From GCA-2683825 sp965662355 (lineage in GTDB: Bacteria; Planctomycetota; UBA1135; GCA-002686595), in the NCBI GenBank assembly GCA_965662355.1, contig CBFIHP010000003.1:124001-188000 (forward strand): a stretch of DNA of 64,000 nt. The letters run 5' to 3'. The notes beneath the pieces were generated by a model. It searched no databases, had not been told where the DNA came from, and saw only the letters and a list, made by a program, of their open reading frames with translations. The translations under genes were made by a program, and so were the position numbers. Shown piece by piece: positions 1 to 9,576 of the stretch (position 1 is its first letter; each line of letters begins with the position of its first letter).

Positions 1-1
1 C

Positions 2-1600
2 CACGTCATGCGCTGGCTGGGACAGTTTCACAGGCGCATGATGATCTCGACGACGGCTGCGCTCGATATCGCACGCAACTACCTCGATGGAGCCGGCCAG
101 GCCTTCTGTGAGAAGGGCTTGGACCCCACCAATTCCCACCAGCTCTATTCATGGTGGAACCCGAACACGGCGCGCTACTTCACACAGAAACACCAGCTGC
201 CGTCCCTCGACCATGTCAACGGCGGCATCTGGGGCATCCGCAACGCCTTGAATTCCCAGCACGACAGCATCGAGGACAACCTGATTCAAGGCACGGGGCA
301 GGGTGGCTACCCGATCCCCTACGGCACGCTGGGTTGGATGCACGCGTACGGCGTGACCTATGGCGGAATGACCGGGGGCGCGGAGATCTTCCTGTATGAC
401 GGCATCGGATTGGCCGCAACCGGAACGCCGCGGGGCTTCCGCTATTACCAGGCCCTCCACAGGATGACCACGTCGCGCCAGTCCATGGCTCTGTACAACG
501 AAGACGGTAGGCCCAGTTCGGTCGAGGACTGGCTGATCGGCTCTCCTGGATCGCCGAGCGCCTGGGTGCCCATGAACCACTTTCAGGTTCCGAATACGAA
601 CAACCAGGATCCTTTCGGACTGGGCAACGCGTCCCAGCACCAGGTCACCTACGCCGCTGTCAACGGACTTGCCCCATGGTATCAGGGCACGCACCTGACG
701 TACGACCCGATCGACTACCAGCACTTCATTCGCTACACACGCGCCGCCAAGGTGCTCGCCTGGTTGGGAAACGACTCGATCGCCAAGGATGACATCCTCG
801 CCATGGCGGAGGCCTTCAATCTTTCCTACCACCCCTACAGCAACAACTCGGACGGTGGCTATCAGTCCACCGGCATGAAGTTCGATCGCGTGGTGGCTGA
901 CAACTACCCGGGGCTGGGTATGCCCTTCGGACGCGGAGAATCCTGGGGGTCCAACACGATGGTCGCCGCGTACGCCCTGGGCGACCCCGCCTGGCGCGCA
1001 ACGAAGCTGCCCTGGTTCCAGGCCCTGGCTGAGCTCCTGGCGGACGCCCAGTCGTCATGCACCGGCTTCATCCAAGCACAGCACATGGGAAGCGTTCCGG
1101 TTCCCAACCAGCAACCGACATACTTCTGGCGCCAGCTCATCGAGCAGTCGATCACCGAGAACATGCTGAGGGGCTTGAAAGAGACCGTCTTCGAAGGGGC
1201 GGACACGAGCCGCGCCCAGCTGGTTCGCGATACCCTGGTCAACTCCGCGTACGCCATGATCAGTCCGCTAGCCTGGGAGAACGGCGTTTCGGCACCCTGG
1301 CAATACACGGCCGTCGGTATGAACCCCGACGCTCTCGCCATGGGACCCTCGACGTACTGGTGCACCGTCGGTGACCGCCCGGCCAACGGCCGCACGACGT
1401 CGGTGGACAACTTCCAGAACTGGTCGTCGTTCGCCTATGGCTACGAGCTGACAGGCGATCCTGCCTTCCTCAGCTTTGCCGAGTTACAGCTGCCGGGCAA
1501 TGGCGGACTCCTGCTCGGTGTCCTTTCCCAGGGCACGGAGAACATTGAAAATCTGGCCGCCTTGGTAGCGCTTGTACAGGCAATGAATGGCATTCTGTAA
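2..1600 (+). CDS. Large secreted-type protein of unknown family, 5' end missing
   Basis: The reading frame is open from the window edge, so this is the C-terminal part (about 533 residues) of a longer protein; the Met codon at 8 is internal. It aligns along its whole length with the C-terminal two-thirds of the next gene. Shared stretches include MRWxGQFHRR near the left edge, YGGMTGGAEI, DYQHFIRYTR, PTYFWRQLIEQ and NWSSFAYGYELT. The composition is rich in Trp, Tyr and His, as in extracellular carbohydrate-active or surface proteins, but I recognise no catalytic motif and assign no function. The start and any signal peptide lie outside the window. The stop at 1598-1600 is 164 bases before the next gene, so the two form a tandem paralogous pair, probably from a local duplication. 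Confidence 0.85.
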   Translation, partial: HVMRWLGQFHRRMMISTTAALDIARNYLDGAGQAFCEKGLDPTNSHQLYSWWNPNTARYFTQKHQLPSLDHVNGGIWGIRNALNSQHDSIEDNLIQGTGQGGYPIPYGTLGWMHAYGVTYGGMTGGAEIFLYDGIGLAATGTPRGFRYYQALHRMTTSRQSMALYNEDGRPSSVEDWLIGSPGSPSAWVPMNHFQVPNTNNQDPFGLGNASQHQVTYAAVNGLAPWYQGTHLTYDPIDYQHFIRYTRAAKVLAWLGNDSIAKDDILAMAEAFNLSYHPYSNNSDGGYQSTGMKFDRVVADNYPGLGMPFGRGESWGSNTMVAAYALGDPAWRATKLPWFQALAELLADAQSSCTGFIQAQHMGSVPVPNQQPTYFWRQLIEQSITENMLRGLKETVFEGADTSRAQLVRDTLVNSAYAMISPLAWENGVSAPWQYTAVGMNPDALAMGPSTYWCTVGDRPANGRTTSVDNFQNWSSFAYGYELTGDPAFLSFAELQLPGNGGLLLGVLSQGTENIENLAALVALVQAMNGIL

Positions 1601-1764
1601 GCGGTTGGTTGCCACCGAACGGCACGTGTCGTGCGCAAGCGTGGGCGGAAAGCTCTTCCGCGAAAAGCCCGTGTAGCCCGCAGCTTTGCCTTCAGAAGCA
1701 GCCTGGCGGGCACCGAAGTTCGGCGCGGGAAGGAGCAGCGCATGTCCCGCGCTGCAACAACATC

Positions 1765-4377
1765 ATGGAACAGCAACGGTTCCGCCTCGGGGAAAATCGC
1801 ACAGTTCGTCTACGCAACGTCTGGCCCATCACGGCGCTCGCCGTGCTCGCTCTGGGCGCATGCTCGGGTGGAAGTTCGTCCGGTCCGACGCCCGGCGGTG
1901 GAGGTGGCATTCCGAACCCTGGGATCGGCGAAGACGGCGGCACACCGGCCGCGCCGGTTCCGGATGGGACCATCATCGCCTACCTGGAGACGCGTGCCCC
2001 CAACGTCACGCACTTCCTTCTGCGCGGGACGATCCCGATCGCCCCCAACACCTTTCCCCGGATCGACGGGCGGGATGCGTTCGAGATCCTGAACTGGGAT
2101 GGAACTCCCGTACGCACGCAAACGGAGATCGCCACCCGTTATGCAAACGCCGCGGAAGGTGCGGATGTCGTCGAGGTGCTAGGTTGGGTCAACCGCGCGC
2201 CCACGTCGAACGCCGAGGATCGTCTCCAGTACGCCGTGCGCCAGATGCCGCAGCCAGTGTTTGCGGATCCCGCCTCCGCGGGCCTGCACAATGTGGATGA
2301 CACATTGTCATTGCCCCAGGCGGTACTCGATCTCGGTGGGGATGCCAATTCCATCAAGATCGCGACTTATGACTGCTACGGCAACAAGTACAGCGTGCGC
2401 CCGTTCGACGGTTCGGGAAGCTACAAGCTGATGCGCCACGGCCCGGTTCAGACCGAGCTGCGTATCGCCCAGACGATGCAGCTCGAAACGTACGTTGGCG
2501 GAACAACACTACCGCACGCCTTCGGCGTCCATACGTACATCAGCACCTTCCAGGGCCGTGAGATGCTCGGGCTGAATCTGCGCCTTCACAACGCCCATAG
2601 CGGATTGGACCTGGGCACGAACTCCGACAACCCGCTCGACAAGCTCTACTTCAAAAAGATCGAGGTGTCGATTCCGATCAACTGGTTCCTGGCTCAATCC
2701 TTCCCGGATCCTTTCTTCGGAGCCACGCCGACAACCTCAGGTGGTCGCAACACCTACGATCTCGTACGCGAGATCGCCGGTGGGCCGCTGCACGTGATGC
2801 GCTGGCAAGGCCAGTTCCACCGGCGCCTCGCAATCAGCACCGGAGCTGAAACAGGCAGCTATCGCACGCCCCATCTCTTCGCAGACGGCCAGGCCTTTTG
2901 CGTGCGCGGCGACAACCCCAATGGGGCTGAACTCTGGTCGTGGTGGAATCGGGGCACCTCGCGCTACTTCCCGCAGAACTATCAGCTACCGATTCTGGAC
3001 CACGTCGGGCTCGGCTCGCTCCGGGGCGATCTCTTCAACGACCGGACGTGGATTCGCAATCACTTGCAAAACGGAACGAGCACAGGCGGCTACCCGATCG
3101 GTGCCAGCGCCATCGGCTGGGGACACCCGTACGGTGTCGCCTATGGCGGCATGACCGGCGGGGCGGAGATCCATCTCTTCGAAGGCGTCGACGTGGCCGC
3201 TGCGGCTTCGCAGTTTGGCTATCGCTACCTCGTCGCTCTCCACCGCATGCACACCGACCGACACCCGGCGGCGCTGTACAACCACGATGGCAACCCCTCG
3301 ACCATCGAGGATTGGCTGGTGGACAACGGCAGCAACGACTACGTGCCCTTCAGTCACTTCCTGCGGCCGACGCTCAATGCGAACGACCCCTTCGGGTACG
3401 ACGACTTCGACCAGACACAGAACAACTACGTGTCCGCAAACAACCTGGATCCCTGGTACGAGAGCCAGCACCTGAACTACGATCCGCACGATTATCAGCA
3501 CTTCATCCGCTACACGCGCTCTGCCAAGGCGCTGATCTGGCTATCGAATGACTCGATCGCCAAGGACGACATGCTGATGCAGGCGGAGAACTTCAATCTC
3601 TCGTATCACCAGTACGCGAACAACGCCTTCGGCGGCTCCCAGGTCACGGGCATGAAGGCCGACCGGGATTTCGTCGACAGTCACCCGGGAGTCGGGTACG
3701 CCACGGGCCGCGGCGAGGGCTGGGGTTCGGACACCATGGTCACCGCCTTCGCCTTCGCCGGCGACGCCTGGCGCACGCGCAAGATCGCCTGGTTCCGCGA
3801 CCTCGCCACGCTCTTCTCGGAAGGACAGTCCGCGTGCAACGGCTTCATCCAGAGCCAGCACATGGGCAGCGTCCCGATCCCGATGCAGCAGCCGACGTAC
3901 TTCTGGCGCCAGCTCATCGAACAGGCGATCACCGAGAACATGCTGACCGGCCTGCGCGAAACCGTCTTCAAGCGCGCCGACAACACCTACTCGGACATGC
4001 TCCGCGATACCCTCATGGGATCGATGTACGCCATGTGCTCCGAGCTCGCCTGGCAACCCGGCAACGGAGCCCCCTGGCAGTACACCGCCGTCGGAATCAA
4101 CCCCGACGCCTTTGCCCCCAATCCGACCGACGTCTGGTGCAGCATCGCCGAAGCACCGCCCGACGCCCATACGATGTCCTTCGACACGTATCAAAACTGG
4201 TCCTCCTTCGCCTACGGGTACGAACTGACCGCCGACACGCTCTTCACCGACTACGCTACGACGCAGGGCTACGGATCGGATCTATACGGCTATCTCCGCA
4301 ATCAAGGGGTGGAGAATATCCAGAACCGGGCGGCACTCTTGGCACTGGTGCAGCGTCTCAATGGGGACTTCGACTAG
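1765..4377 (+). CDS. Predicted secreted lipoprotein, paralogue of the preceding gene
   Basis: 870 residues of unknown function. I chose the ATG at 1765 because it gives a classic lipoprotein signal: a basic N-region (RLRN), a short hydrophobic core and the lipobox ALGAC with Cys33, followed by a Gly/Ser/Pro-rich linker to about residue 70. The frame stays open upstream to 1609, but that part looks non-coding. An AAGGAG at 1730-1735 lies too far away (30 bases) to be its ribosome site. Residues from about 340 to the end match the neighbouring partial protein; residues 70-340 have no counterpart in the window. Conserved aromatic-rich blocks (YGGMTGGAEI, FIRYTRSAK, QPTYFWRQLIEQ) suggest an extracellular enzyme or binding protein, but this is not proven. 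Confidence 0.85.
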   Translation: MEQQRFRLGENRTVRLRNVWPITALAVLALGACSGGSSSGPTPGGGGGIPNPGIGEDGGTPAAPVPDGTIIAYLETRAPNVTHFLLRGTIPIAPNTFPRIDGRDAFEILNWDGTPVRTQTEIATRYANAAEGADVVEVLGWVNRAPTSNAEDRLQYAVRQMPQPVFADPASAGLHNVDDTLSLPQAVLDLGGDANSIKIATYDCYGNKYSVRPFDGSGSYKLMRHGPVQTELRIAQTMQLETYVGGTTLPHAFGVHTYISTFQGREMLGLNLRLHNAHSGLDLGTNSDNPLDKLYFKKIEVSIPINWFLAQSFPDPFFGATPTTSGGRNTYDLVREIAGGPLHVMRWQGQFHRRLAISTGAETGSYRTPHLFADGQAFCVRGDNPNGAELWSWWNRGTSRYFPQNYQLPILDHVGLGSLRGDLFNDRTWIRNHLQNGTSTGGYPIGASAIGWGHPYGVAYGGMTGGAEIHLFEGVDVAAAASQFGYRYLVALHRMHTDRHPAALYNHDGNPSTIEDWLVDNGSNDYVPFSHFLRPTLNANDPFGYDDFDQTQNNYVSANNLDPWYESQHLNYDPHDYQHFIRYTRSAKALIWLSNDSIAKDDMLMQAENFNLSYHQYANNAFGGSQVTGMKADRDFVDSHPGVGYATGRGEGWGSDTMVTAFAFAGDAWRTRKIAWFRDLATLFSEGQSACNGFIQSQHMGSVPIPMQQPTYFWRQLIEQAITENMLTGLRETVFKRADNTYSDMLRDTLMGSMYAMCSELAWQPGNGAPWQYTAVGINPDAFAPNPTDVWCSIAEAPPDAHTMSFDTYQNWSSFAYGYELTADTLFTDYATTQGYGSDLYGYLRNQGVENIQNRAALLALVQRLNGDFD

Positions 4378-4414
4378 CGCGACTGGGGGCGATCCAAGGG
4401 GGGACCCCCAACCC

Positions 4415-5935
4415 CTACCCGAACGTAATCCCCTGCGCCAATGGCAAGTCGGTCGACCAATTCACCGTATTCGTCTGCCGCCGCATATACGCCTTCCACG
4501 CATCCGACCCCGACTCCCTCCCCCCACCAGTCTCCTTCTCCCCCCCAAACGCCCCACCGATCTCCGCCCCCGAAGTACCGATGTTCACATTCGCGATGCC
4601 GCAGTCGGAACCACCCGCCGACAAAAAGCGTTCGGCATCGCGCATGTTCAGAGTGAACATGGCGGACGAAAGCCCCTGGGGCACAGCGTTGTGGACCTGG
4701 ATCGCGTCATCCACGTCCTTGACGCGGATCAGATACAGGATCGGCGCGAAGGTCTCTTCCTGCACGATCTCCCAGTCGTTCTTCGCGCGCACGATGGCGG
4801 GCTTGACGAAGTGCCCACCTCGCTCCTTCCCATCCATGGAGAGCACCTCACCCCCGTAGATGACCTCGCCACCGGAGGCTTTCGCCTTTTCCAGCGCCGC
4901 TTGCATATCAGCCACGGCGTTCTTGGTTATCAACGGACCACAGAGAGTCGTTTCCTCCGACGGGTTGCCGATGCCAACCTGCTCGTAGGCCTGCAGGAGT
5001 CGCTTCTCGACGTCGTCGGCGATGGACTCGTGCACCAGGATGCGTCGGGTCGACGTGCAGCGCTGGCCGGCGGTCCCCACCGAGCCGAACACGATGGCGG
5101 GAATCGCCATGCCGAGATCCGCGTCCTCCATGAGCACCACCGCGTTGTTTCCCCCCAGCTCGAGAATCGAGCGACCGAAGCGTCCGGCCACGGTCGAGGC
5201 CACGGTGCGGCCGACACCCGTCGAGCCGGTGAAGGAAACTAGCGGTAGGCGCTTCTCCTCGAGCATCTTCTGACCCACCTCGCGCCCGGAACCGATGACC
5301 AGGCTCGCCAAGGCGCCCATGCCCTCCGCTTCGAGGACGGGCCTGACAACGTTGGTCAGGCCGATGGCGCACAGGGGTGTTTCGCTGGAGGGCTTCCAGA
5401 CGCACGAATCACCGCAGGCGTAGGCGATCATCGCGTTCCAGGCCCAGACCGCCATCGGGAAGTTGAAGGCGGTAATGACCCCGATCGCGCCCAGCGGGTG
5501 CCACTGCTCGCGCATCGCGTGCCCCGGGCGCTCGGAGTGCATGGAGAGCCCATACATCATGCGCGACTGGCCCACCGCGAAATCGGCGATGTCGATCGCC
5601 TCCTGAACCTCGCCCCACCCTTCCTGGAGGATCTTGCCCATTTCGAGCGTGATCAGACGGCCGAGGGCGTCCTTCTTGGCCCGCATGGCCTCGCCCATGC
5701 GGCGCACGATTTCGCCGCGCTGAGGGGCCGGCACGCTGCGCCACTTCAGGAAGGCCCCATGGGCCGCATCGAGCACGGCCTCATATTCCTGGGCGGTGGC
5801 TTGTTGGACCGTTGCGATCACCTCGCCGGTTGCGGGGTTGGTGCTCTCGAGCACCTTCCCGGTGCAGTTCAGCCATTCGCCGTTGTAGGCGCCGGAGTTC
5901 TCGGAGGAGATGCCGAGCTCTTTGAGGAAGTCCAT
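4415..5935 (-). CDS. ALDH7-family aldehyde dehydrogenase, probable alpha-aminoadipate semialdehyde dehydrogenase
   Basis: 506 residues. Full-length NAD(P)-dependent aldehyde dehydrogenase: FNFP with Asn158, the cofactor loop FTGSTGVG (235-242), catalytic Glu259 in LELGG and nucleophile Cys293 in GQRC. The ending, with IGTSGAEIGGAFGGEK followed by NTVNWST, is typical of the ALDH7/antiquitin subfamily, which oxidises alpha-aminoadipate semialdehyde from lysine. The L-lysine 6-aminotransferase at 20046-21365 would supply that substrate, so a joint lysine-to-aminoadipate route is inferred. The start at 5935 gives the normal family length; an upstream ATG at 6040 would add 35 atypical residues and overlap a probable promoter element. 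It is divergent from ettA. Confidence 0.92.
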   Translation of the reverse strand: MDFLKELGISSENSGAYNGEWLNCTGKVLESTNPATGEVIATVQQATAQEYEAVLDAAHGAFLKWRSVPAPQRGEIVRRMGEAMRAKKDALGRLITLEMGKILQEGWGEVQEAIDIADFAVGQSRMMYGLSMHSERPGHAMREQWHPLGAIGVITAFNFPMAVWAWNAMIAYACGDSCVWKPSSETPLCAIGLTNVVRPVLEAEGMGALASLVIGSGREVGQKMLEEKRLPLVSFTGSTGVGRTVASTVAGRFGRSILELGGNNAVVLMEDADLGMAIPAIVFGSVGTAGQRCTSTRRILVHESIADDVEKRLLQAYEQVGIGNPSEETTLCGPLITKNAVADMQAALEKAKASGGEVIYGGEVLSMDGKERGGHFVKPAIVRAKNDWEIVQEETFAPILYLIRVKDVDDAIQVHNAVPQGLSSAMFTLNMRDAERFLSAGGSDCGIANVNIGTSGAEIGGAFGGEKETGGGRESGSDAWKAYMRRQTNTVNWSTDLPLAQGITFG

Positions 5936-6011
5936 GAAAAGTGTGGGGAGTAGGTCCCCTCCAGGGGCGGTTGCGGACAGGTCGACTCCGGAAACACGGA
6001 GCGAGCCGCGT

Positions 6012-6058
6012 AGGATAACGCCCTTCTCAGTGCGCGCCACCCGATCGCTCGTTATCCT
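6012..6058. promoter_or_regulatory. Inverted repeat between two divergent genes
   Basis: AGGATAACG at 6012-6020 is repeated as its exact reverse complement CGTTATCCT at 6050-6058, 29 bases apart, in the region shared by the aldehyde dehydrogenase and ettA. Each gene therefore has the same CGTTATCCT word upstream in its own orientation. It could be a dyad operator or a pair of diverging -10-like elements (TTATCC). For ettA the word ends 8 bases before the ATG, which would leave almost no leader. Confidence 0.4.
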
Positions 6059-6066
6059 CCCCGCCC

Positions 6067-7743
6067 ATGTCCGAGAAGATCATCTATCACCTCATCGACC
6101 TCAAGAAGTACTACGGCCTGCGCGAGGTACTCAAGGGCATCACCCTGTCCTTTCTCGAGGGAGCCAAGATCGGCCTGATCGGCCCCAACGGGGCCGGCAA
6201 GTCCACGCTCCTGCGGATCATCGCCGGGCAAGACAAGGACTTCGAGGGCGAGGCCCAGCCTGCCGCCGGGCTGACGATCGGCTACCTCGAGCAGGAGCCG
6301 CCTCTGAACGAGGAGAAAACGGTCGCCGAGAACGTCGACGAGGCCGTCGAGCACCTGCGCGCCATCGAAGCCCGTTATTACGAGGTGATGAACCTCCTGG
6401 GCGAAGCCGAGGGCGGCGAGGCCGATAAGCTCAACGTCGAGTACGACCGGCTCCAGCACGAGATGGACTCGAAGGACATCTGGAACATCGACAGCTGGAT
6501 GGAGCAGGCCAAGGCAGCGCTCTGTCTCCCCCCCGACGATGCGATGGTCGAGGTCCTCTCGGGCGGCGAGCGGCGCCGGGTCGCACTCTGCAAGCTGCTG
6601 ATCGACCACCCGGATCTCCTGCTCCTGGACGAGCCGACGAACCACCTCGATGCGGACACGGTGGCCTGGCTGGAGGAGCACCTGGCCAACTACGACGGTA
6701 CGGTCATCCTCGTCACCCACGACCGCTACTTCCTCGACACCGTCGTCGGCTGGATGCTCGAGATCGAGCGCGGCCAGGGCACGCCGTACAAGGGCAATTA
6801 CACCGACTACCTAAACGCGAAGCAGCGTGCCCTCGACACGAAGCGCCAGGCGGATGTCCGCATGGACAAGCTGATCAAGAAAGAGAAGGAGTTCTTCGGG
6901 CGTACCCTCGGAGCGCAAGCGACCCACAACAAGGCTCGCGAGCAACGCTACAAGGAGATGGTCGAGCGGCGGCGCGAGGATGCCGTGGATTCGATCGAGC
7001 TGGAGATTCCGCCCGGCGATCGCCTCGGTGACAAGGTCATCGAGGTCCGCGACCTCAACAAGGCCTACGGCGACAAGGTCCTGATCAAGGATCTCACCTT
7101 CGACCTGCCCCCCGGAGCGATCCTTGGCGTCGTCGGCGCAAACGGCATGGGCAAGACGACCCTGATCCGGATGATCCTCGGCAAGGAAGCGCCCGACTCC
7201 GGCGAGGTCATGATCGGCCCGACCGTCAAGGTGACTTACCTGGATCAGTCCCGTGCGATCCTAGACGACGAGAAGACCGTCTACGAGAACATCACCGAAG
7301 GCAACGACCTGATCCCCTATGGCAGCGCGACCATGGAGGGCCGCGCCTACGTCGCACGCTTCAACTTCCGGGGCGAGGATCAGCAAAAGATCCTTGGTGA
7401 GTGCTCCGGAGGGATGCGCAACCGAGTCCTGTTGGCGCGCATGCTACGTGACGGCGGCAACGTCATCCTCCTGGACGAGCCGACCAACGACCTGGATCTC
7501 GACACCCTGCGCGTGCTCGAAAACGCCATCGACAACTTCCCCGGTTCCGCCATCGTCGTCAGTCACGACCGGTGGTTCTTGAATCGGCTTGTTTCCCACG
7601 TCCTCGCCTTCGAGGGAGACGGCTACGTGAACTTCCACCACGGGACCTTCGATACCTACGTCGAATGGCGCAAGGAGTGGCGCGAGAAGAGCAACTTCGC
7701 ACCCGACTCCCAGGCCGGCCGGTACCGCAAGTTCCGCAACTGA
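6067..7743 (+). CDS. ettA: ABC-F protein, energy-dependent translational throttle EttA
   Basis: 558 residues with two ABC ATPase domains on one chain and no membrane segments, the ABC-F layout. Domain 1 has Walker A GPNGAGKST (about 38-46), signature LSGGERRR and Walker B LLLLDEPTNHLD. Domain 2 has Walker A GANGMGKTT, signature CSGGMRNR and Walker B LLDEPTNDLD. A charged linker lies between them (about 255-315). The length and the start MSEKIIYHLIDLKK fit the EttA subfamily, which binds the ribosomal E site and gates the first peptide bond according to ATP/ADP. The Nudix gene follows 12 bases downstream, so they are probably co-transcribed. Confidence 0.93.
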   Translation: MSEKIIYHLIDLKKYYGLREVLKGITLSFLEGAKIGLIGPNGAGKSTLLRIIAGQDKDFEGEAQPAAGLTIGYLEQEPPLNEEKTVAENVDEAVEHLRAIEARYYEVMNLLGEAEGGEADKLNVEYDRLQHEMDSKDIWNIDSWMEQAKAALCLPPDDAMVEVLSGGERRRVALCKLLIDHPDLLLLDEPTNHLDADTVAWLEEHLANYDGTVILVTHDRYFLDTVVGWMLEIERGQGTPYKGNYTDYLNAKQRALDTKRQADVRMDKLIKKEKEFFGRTLGAQATHNKAREQRYKEMVERRREDAVDSIELEIPPGDRLGDKVIEVRDLNKAYGDKVLIKDLTFDLPPGAILGVVGANGMGKTTLIRMILGKEAPDSGEVMIGPTVKVTYLDQSRAILDDEKTVYENITEGNDLIPYGSATMEGRAYVARFNFRGEDQQKILGECSGGMRNRVLLARMLRDGGNVILLDEPTNDLDLDTLRVLENAIDNFPGSAIVVSHDRWFLNRLVSHVLAFEGDGYVNFHHGTFDTYVEWRKEWREKSNFAPDSQAGRYRKFRN

Positions 7744-7755
7744 GAGCCGAACCCG

Positions 7756-8355
7756 ATGGCGCGCTCACACTGGGGAGCTTCCCACCTGATCGGGCCCGAC
7801 GATCCCGACGCCACTTCCATTCCGAGCCCGGAGCGGGTGCGTGAGATCCTCATGCGCTACATCCCCGTGGATCGAGACCAGGGCCGGGTCCGGGTCGAGA
7901 TGCTTTCGTTCTTGATGGATCACGCCGACGCACTCGAGCGTTCGTGCGTGGAAGGTCATTTCACCGCCTCGGCCCTCGTCATTCGCGCCGAGGGTGAGAG
8001 CGGACTCATGACACTACACAGGAAACTCGGGCGCTGGCTGCAGGTCGGCGGCCATTGCGACGGTGACGGCAACCTGCCCGCGGTCGCACTACGCGAGGCC
8101 ACCGAGGAAAGCGGCATCGAAGACCTCGAAATCGATCCACGCCCCATCGATCTCGACATCCATCGCATCCCTGCGCGTAAGCATGAGCCCGAGCACTGGC
8201 ACCTCGATGTACGCTTCCTCATCTATGCGCCACCGGAAGCCCAGCTGCACATGAGCGACGAATCCCTCGATCTCAAGTGGATCGCCGCCGACGAGGTCCA
8301 TGGCATCGACACCGATGACTCCGTGCGTCGGCTCTTTCGGATTGCGTTCGACTGA
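7756..8355 (+). CDS. Nudix hydrolase
   Basis: 199 residues. The Nudix box lies at about 99-121, ending REATEESGI; the metal-binding glutamates are Glu114, Glu117 and Glu118. The usual first Glu of the box (GX5E) is Gly105 here, in the run GGHCDGDG, a variation I have seen in related Nudix proteins with a GGHxDGD motif. The enzyme should hydrolyse a nucleoside diphosphate linked to another group; the substrate cannot be read from the sequence. It follows ettA closely and runs tail to tail into the sirtuin gene, with 12 bases between stops. Confidence 0.88.
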   Translation: MARSHWGASHLIGPDDPDATSIPSPERVREILMRYIPVDRDQGRVRVEMLSFLMDHADALERSCVEGHFTASALVIRAEGESGLMTLHRKLGRWLQVGGHCDGDGNLPAVALREATEESGIEDLEIDPRPIDLDIHRIPARKHEPEHWHLDVRFLIYAPPEAQLHMSDESLDLKWIAADEVHGIDTDDSVRRLFRIAFD

Positions 8356-8367
8356 ACGCGGGGCCTG

Positions 8368-9099
8368 CTACGGTCCCCACCTGTTGTCCCGAACGATTTG
8401 GCGCACGACCCGCGGCACCGTTTCCCTGGCGGGGCCTTCGACATATCGATCGTCGGAGTGACAGTTCTCGGGACGCTCGAGCGCCAGCACCCAGGTGTTG
8501 GCCCCCCGGGCCCGGGCGAGCTCCAGGAAGCCGGCCGCCGGATGGACGACGCCGCTCGTACCGATGGCGAGGAAGTCGGTGCAGCGCATCAAGGCCTGCT
8601 CGATCCTGTCCAGGTGATAGGGCATCTCCCCGAACCAGACGATATCCGGACGGAGTCGTTCGTGTCCGCAGCTCGCGCAAGACACGAAGACCTCGGGCTC
8701 GACATGCTCGAGATCGCGGACCCGCGATCCGCAGATTTCGCACTTCAAGACCGCCAGCTCGCCGTGCATGTGGAGCAGGTTCCTGGAACCGGCGCGCTCG
8801 TGGAGATCGTCGACGTTCTGCGTGATCAACGTGAATTCGCTGCCGGCTTCCACGCTGGTCTGCTCCAGCAGAACGAGCCCGTCGTGCCCTGGGTTGGGTT
8901 CGACCGTCCCGAGGCTGGCACGGCGCATCTGATAGAAACGCCAGACGAGTTCGGGATCGCGCCGCCAGGCCTCCGGAGTCGCCACCTCCTCGACCCGATG
9001 TCCCTCCCACAGACCACCGGCTCCCCGAAACGTGGCGACACCGCTATCCGCGCTGATTCCCGCACCGCTCAGACAGAGAACATGGCGTTTGATTCCCAT
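8368..9099 (-). CDS. Sir2-family NAD-dependent protein deacylase, class III type
   Basis: 243 residues, a compact sirtuin. The NAD-binding GAGISADSG lies at 12-20, TQNVDDLHERAG at 93-104, and catalytic His112 in MHGE. A structural zinc site is formed by Cys120/Cys123 and Cys141/Cys144. Tyr56 and Arg59 (FYQMRR) match the YxxR pair that in SIRT5 and E. coli CobB binds succinyl or malonyl groups, so desuccinylase as well as deacetylase activity is plausible. It is the last gene of a four-gene minus-strand operon and starts 15 bases after the GNAT acetyltransferase, suggesting an opposing acylation-deacylation pair. Confidence 0.92.
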   Translation of the reverse strand: MGIKRHVLCLSGAGISADSGVATFRGAGGLWEGHRVEEVATPEAWRRDPELVWRFYQMRRASLGTVEPNPGHDGLVLLEQTSVEAGSEFTLITQNVDDLHERAGSRNLLHMHGELAVLKCEICGSRVRDLEHVEPEVFVSCASCGHERLRPDIVWFGEMPYHLDRIEQALMRCTDFLAIGTSGVVHPAAGFLELARARGANTWVLALERPENCHSDDRYVEGPARETVPRVVRQIVRDNRWGP

Positions 9100-9114
9100 G
9101 GTTTCCCCACGGTG

Positions 9115-9576
9115 CTATTCGGACGACATGACCTCGAAGGTACGGATCATCCCCAGGCGTTCGGCCATCGAGATGAGGGCATCGTCGTTGTGGCCGGCGC
9201 GAGCGAGCAGAGCCTCGAAGCCCCGCTGGGTCAGCCGCCGACTGAGCTCGAGGATCAATGCCCTCGCCACACCGCGATGGCGTATCTCCGGACGCACGAA
9301 GAGAAGTACGATCATCGGCGTACACTCGAGCGTCAGCGGATCCTCGAACGGCCCGCTGGCGATGACCGCGAGCGCCTCCTCGCTCGTCACGCTCTCGGCA
9401 CTGATAATGCACGTCTCGCGGCGATCGAAGGAACGTTCGAGAAAGCGCTTTGCCGTTTCAGGATCGATGGCCTCGTCGCGCCATGTCTGACCCCCCTCCC
9501 GTGCCGCCAGGTCGAGCAGGGGTAGGAGTTTCAGGGCGTCGGCGAGTTCGTCGATCGTTCGTAGTCGCAGATTCAC
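9115..9576 (-). CDS. GNAT-family N-acetyltransferase
   Basis: 153 residues. The acetyl-CoA pyrophosphate loop (motif A) is at about 94-105, with the R/Q-x-x-G-x-A signature at Arg99-Gly102-Ala104. It is preceded by the beta-4 strand IVLLFV and followed by a long helix. The C-terminus ends in the usual LGM element. The acceptor substrate is unknown and could be a small molecule or a protein. Its ATG overlaps the stop of the RND pump gene by four bases (ATGA), so it is translationally coupled to the pump, and the sirtuin follows. Confidence 0.85.
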   Translation of the reverse strand: MNLRLRTIDELADALKLLPLLDLAAREGGQTWRDEAIDPETAKRFLERSFDRRETCIISAESVTSEEALAVIASGPFEDPLTLECTPMIVLLFVRPEIRHRGVARALILELSRRLTQRGFEALLARAGHNDDALISMAERLGMIRTFEVMSSE

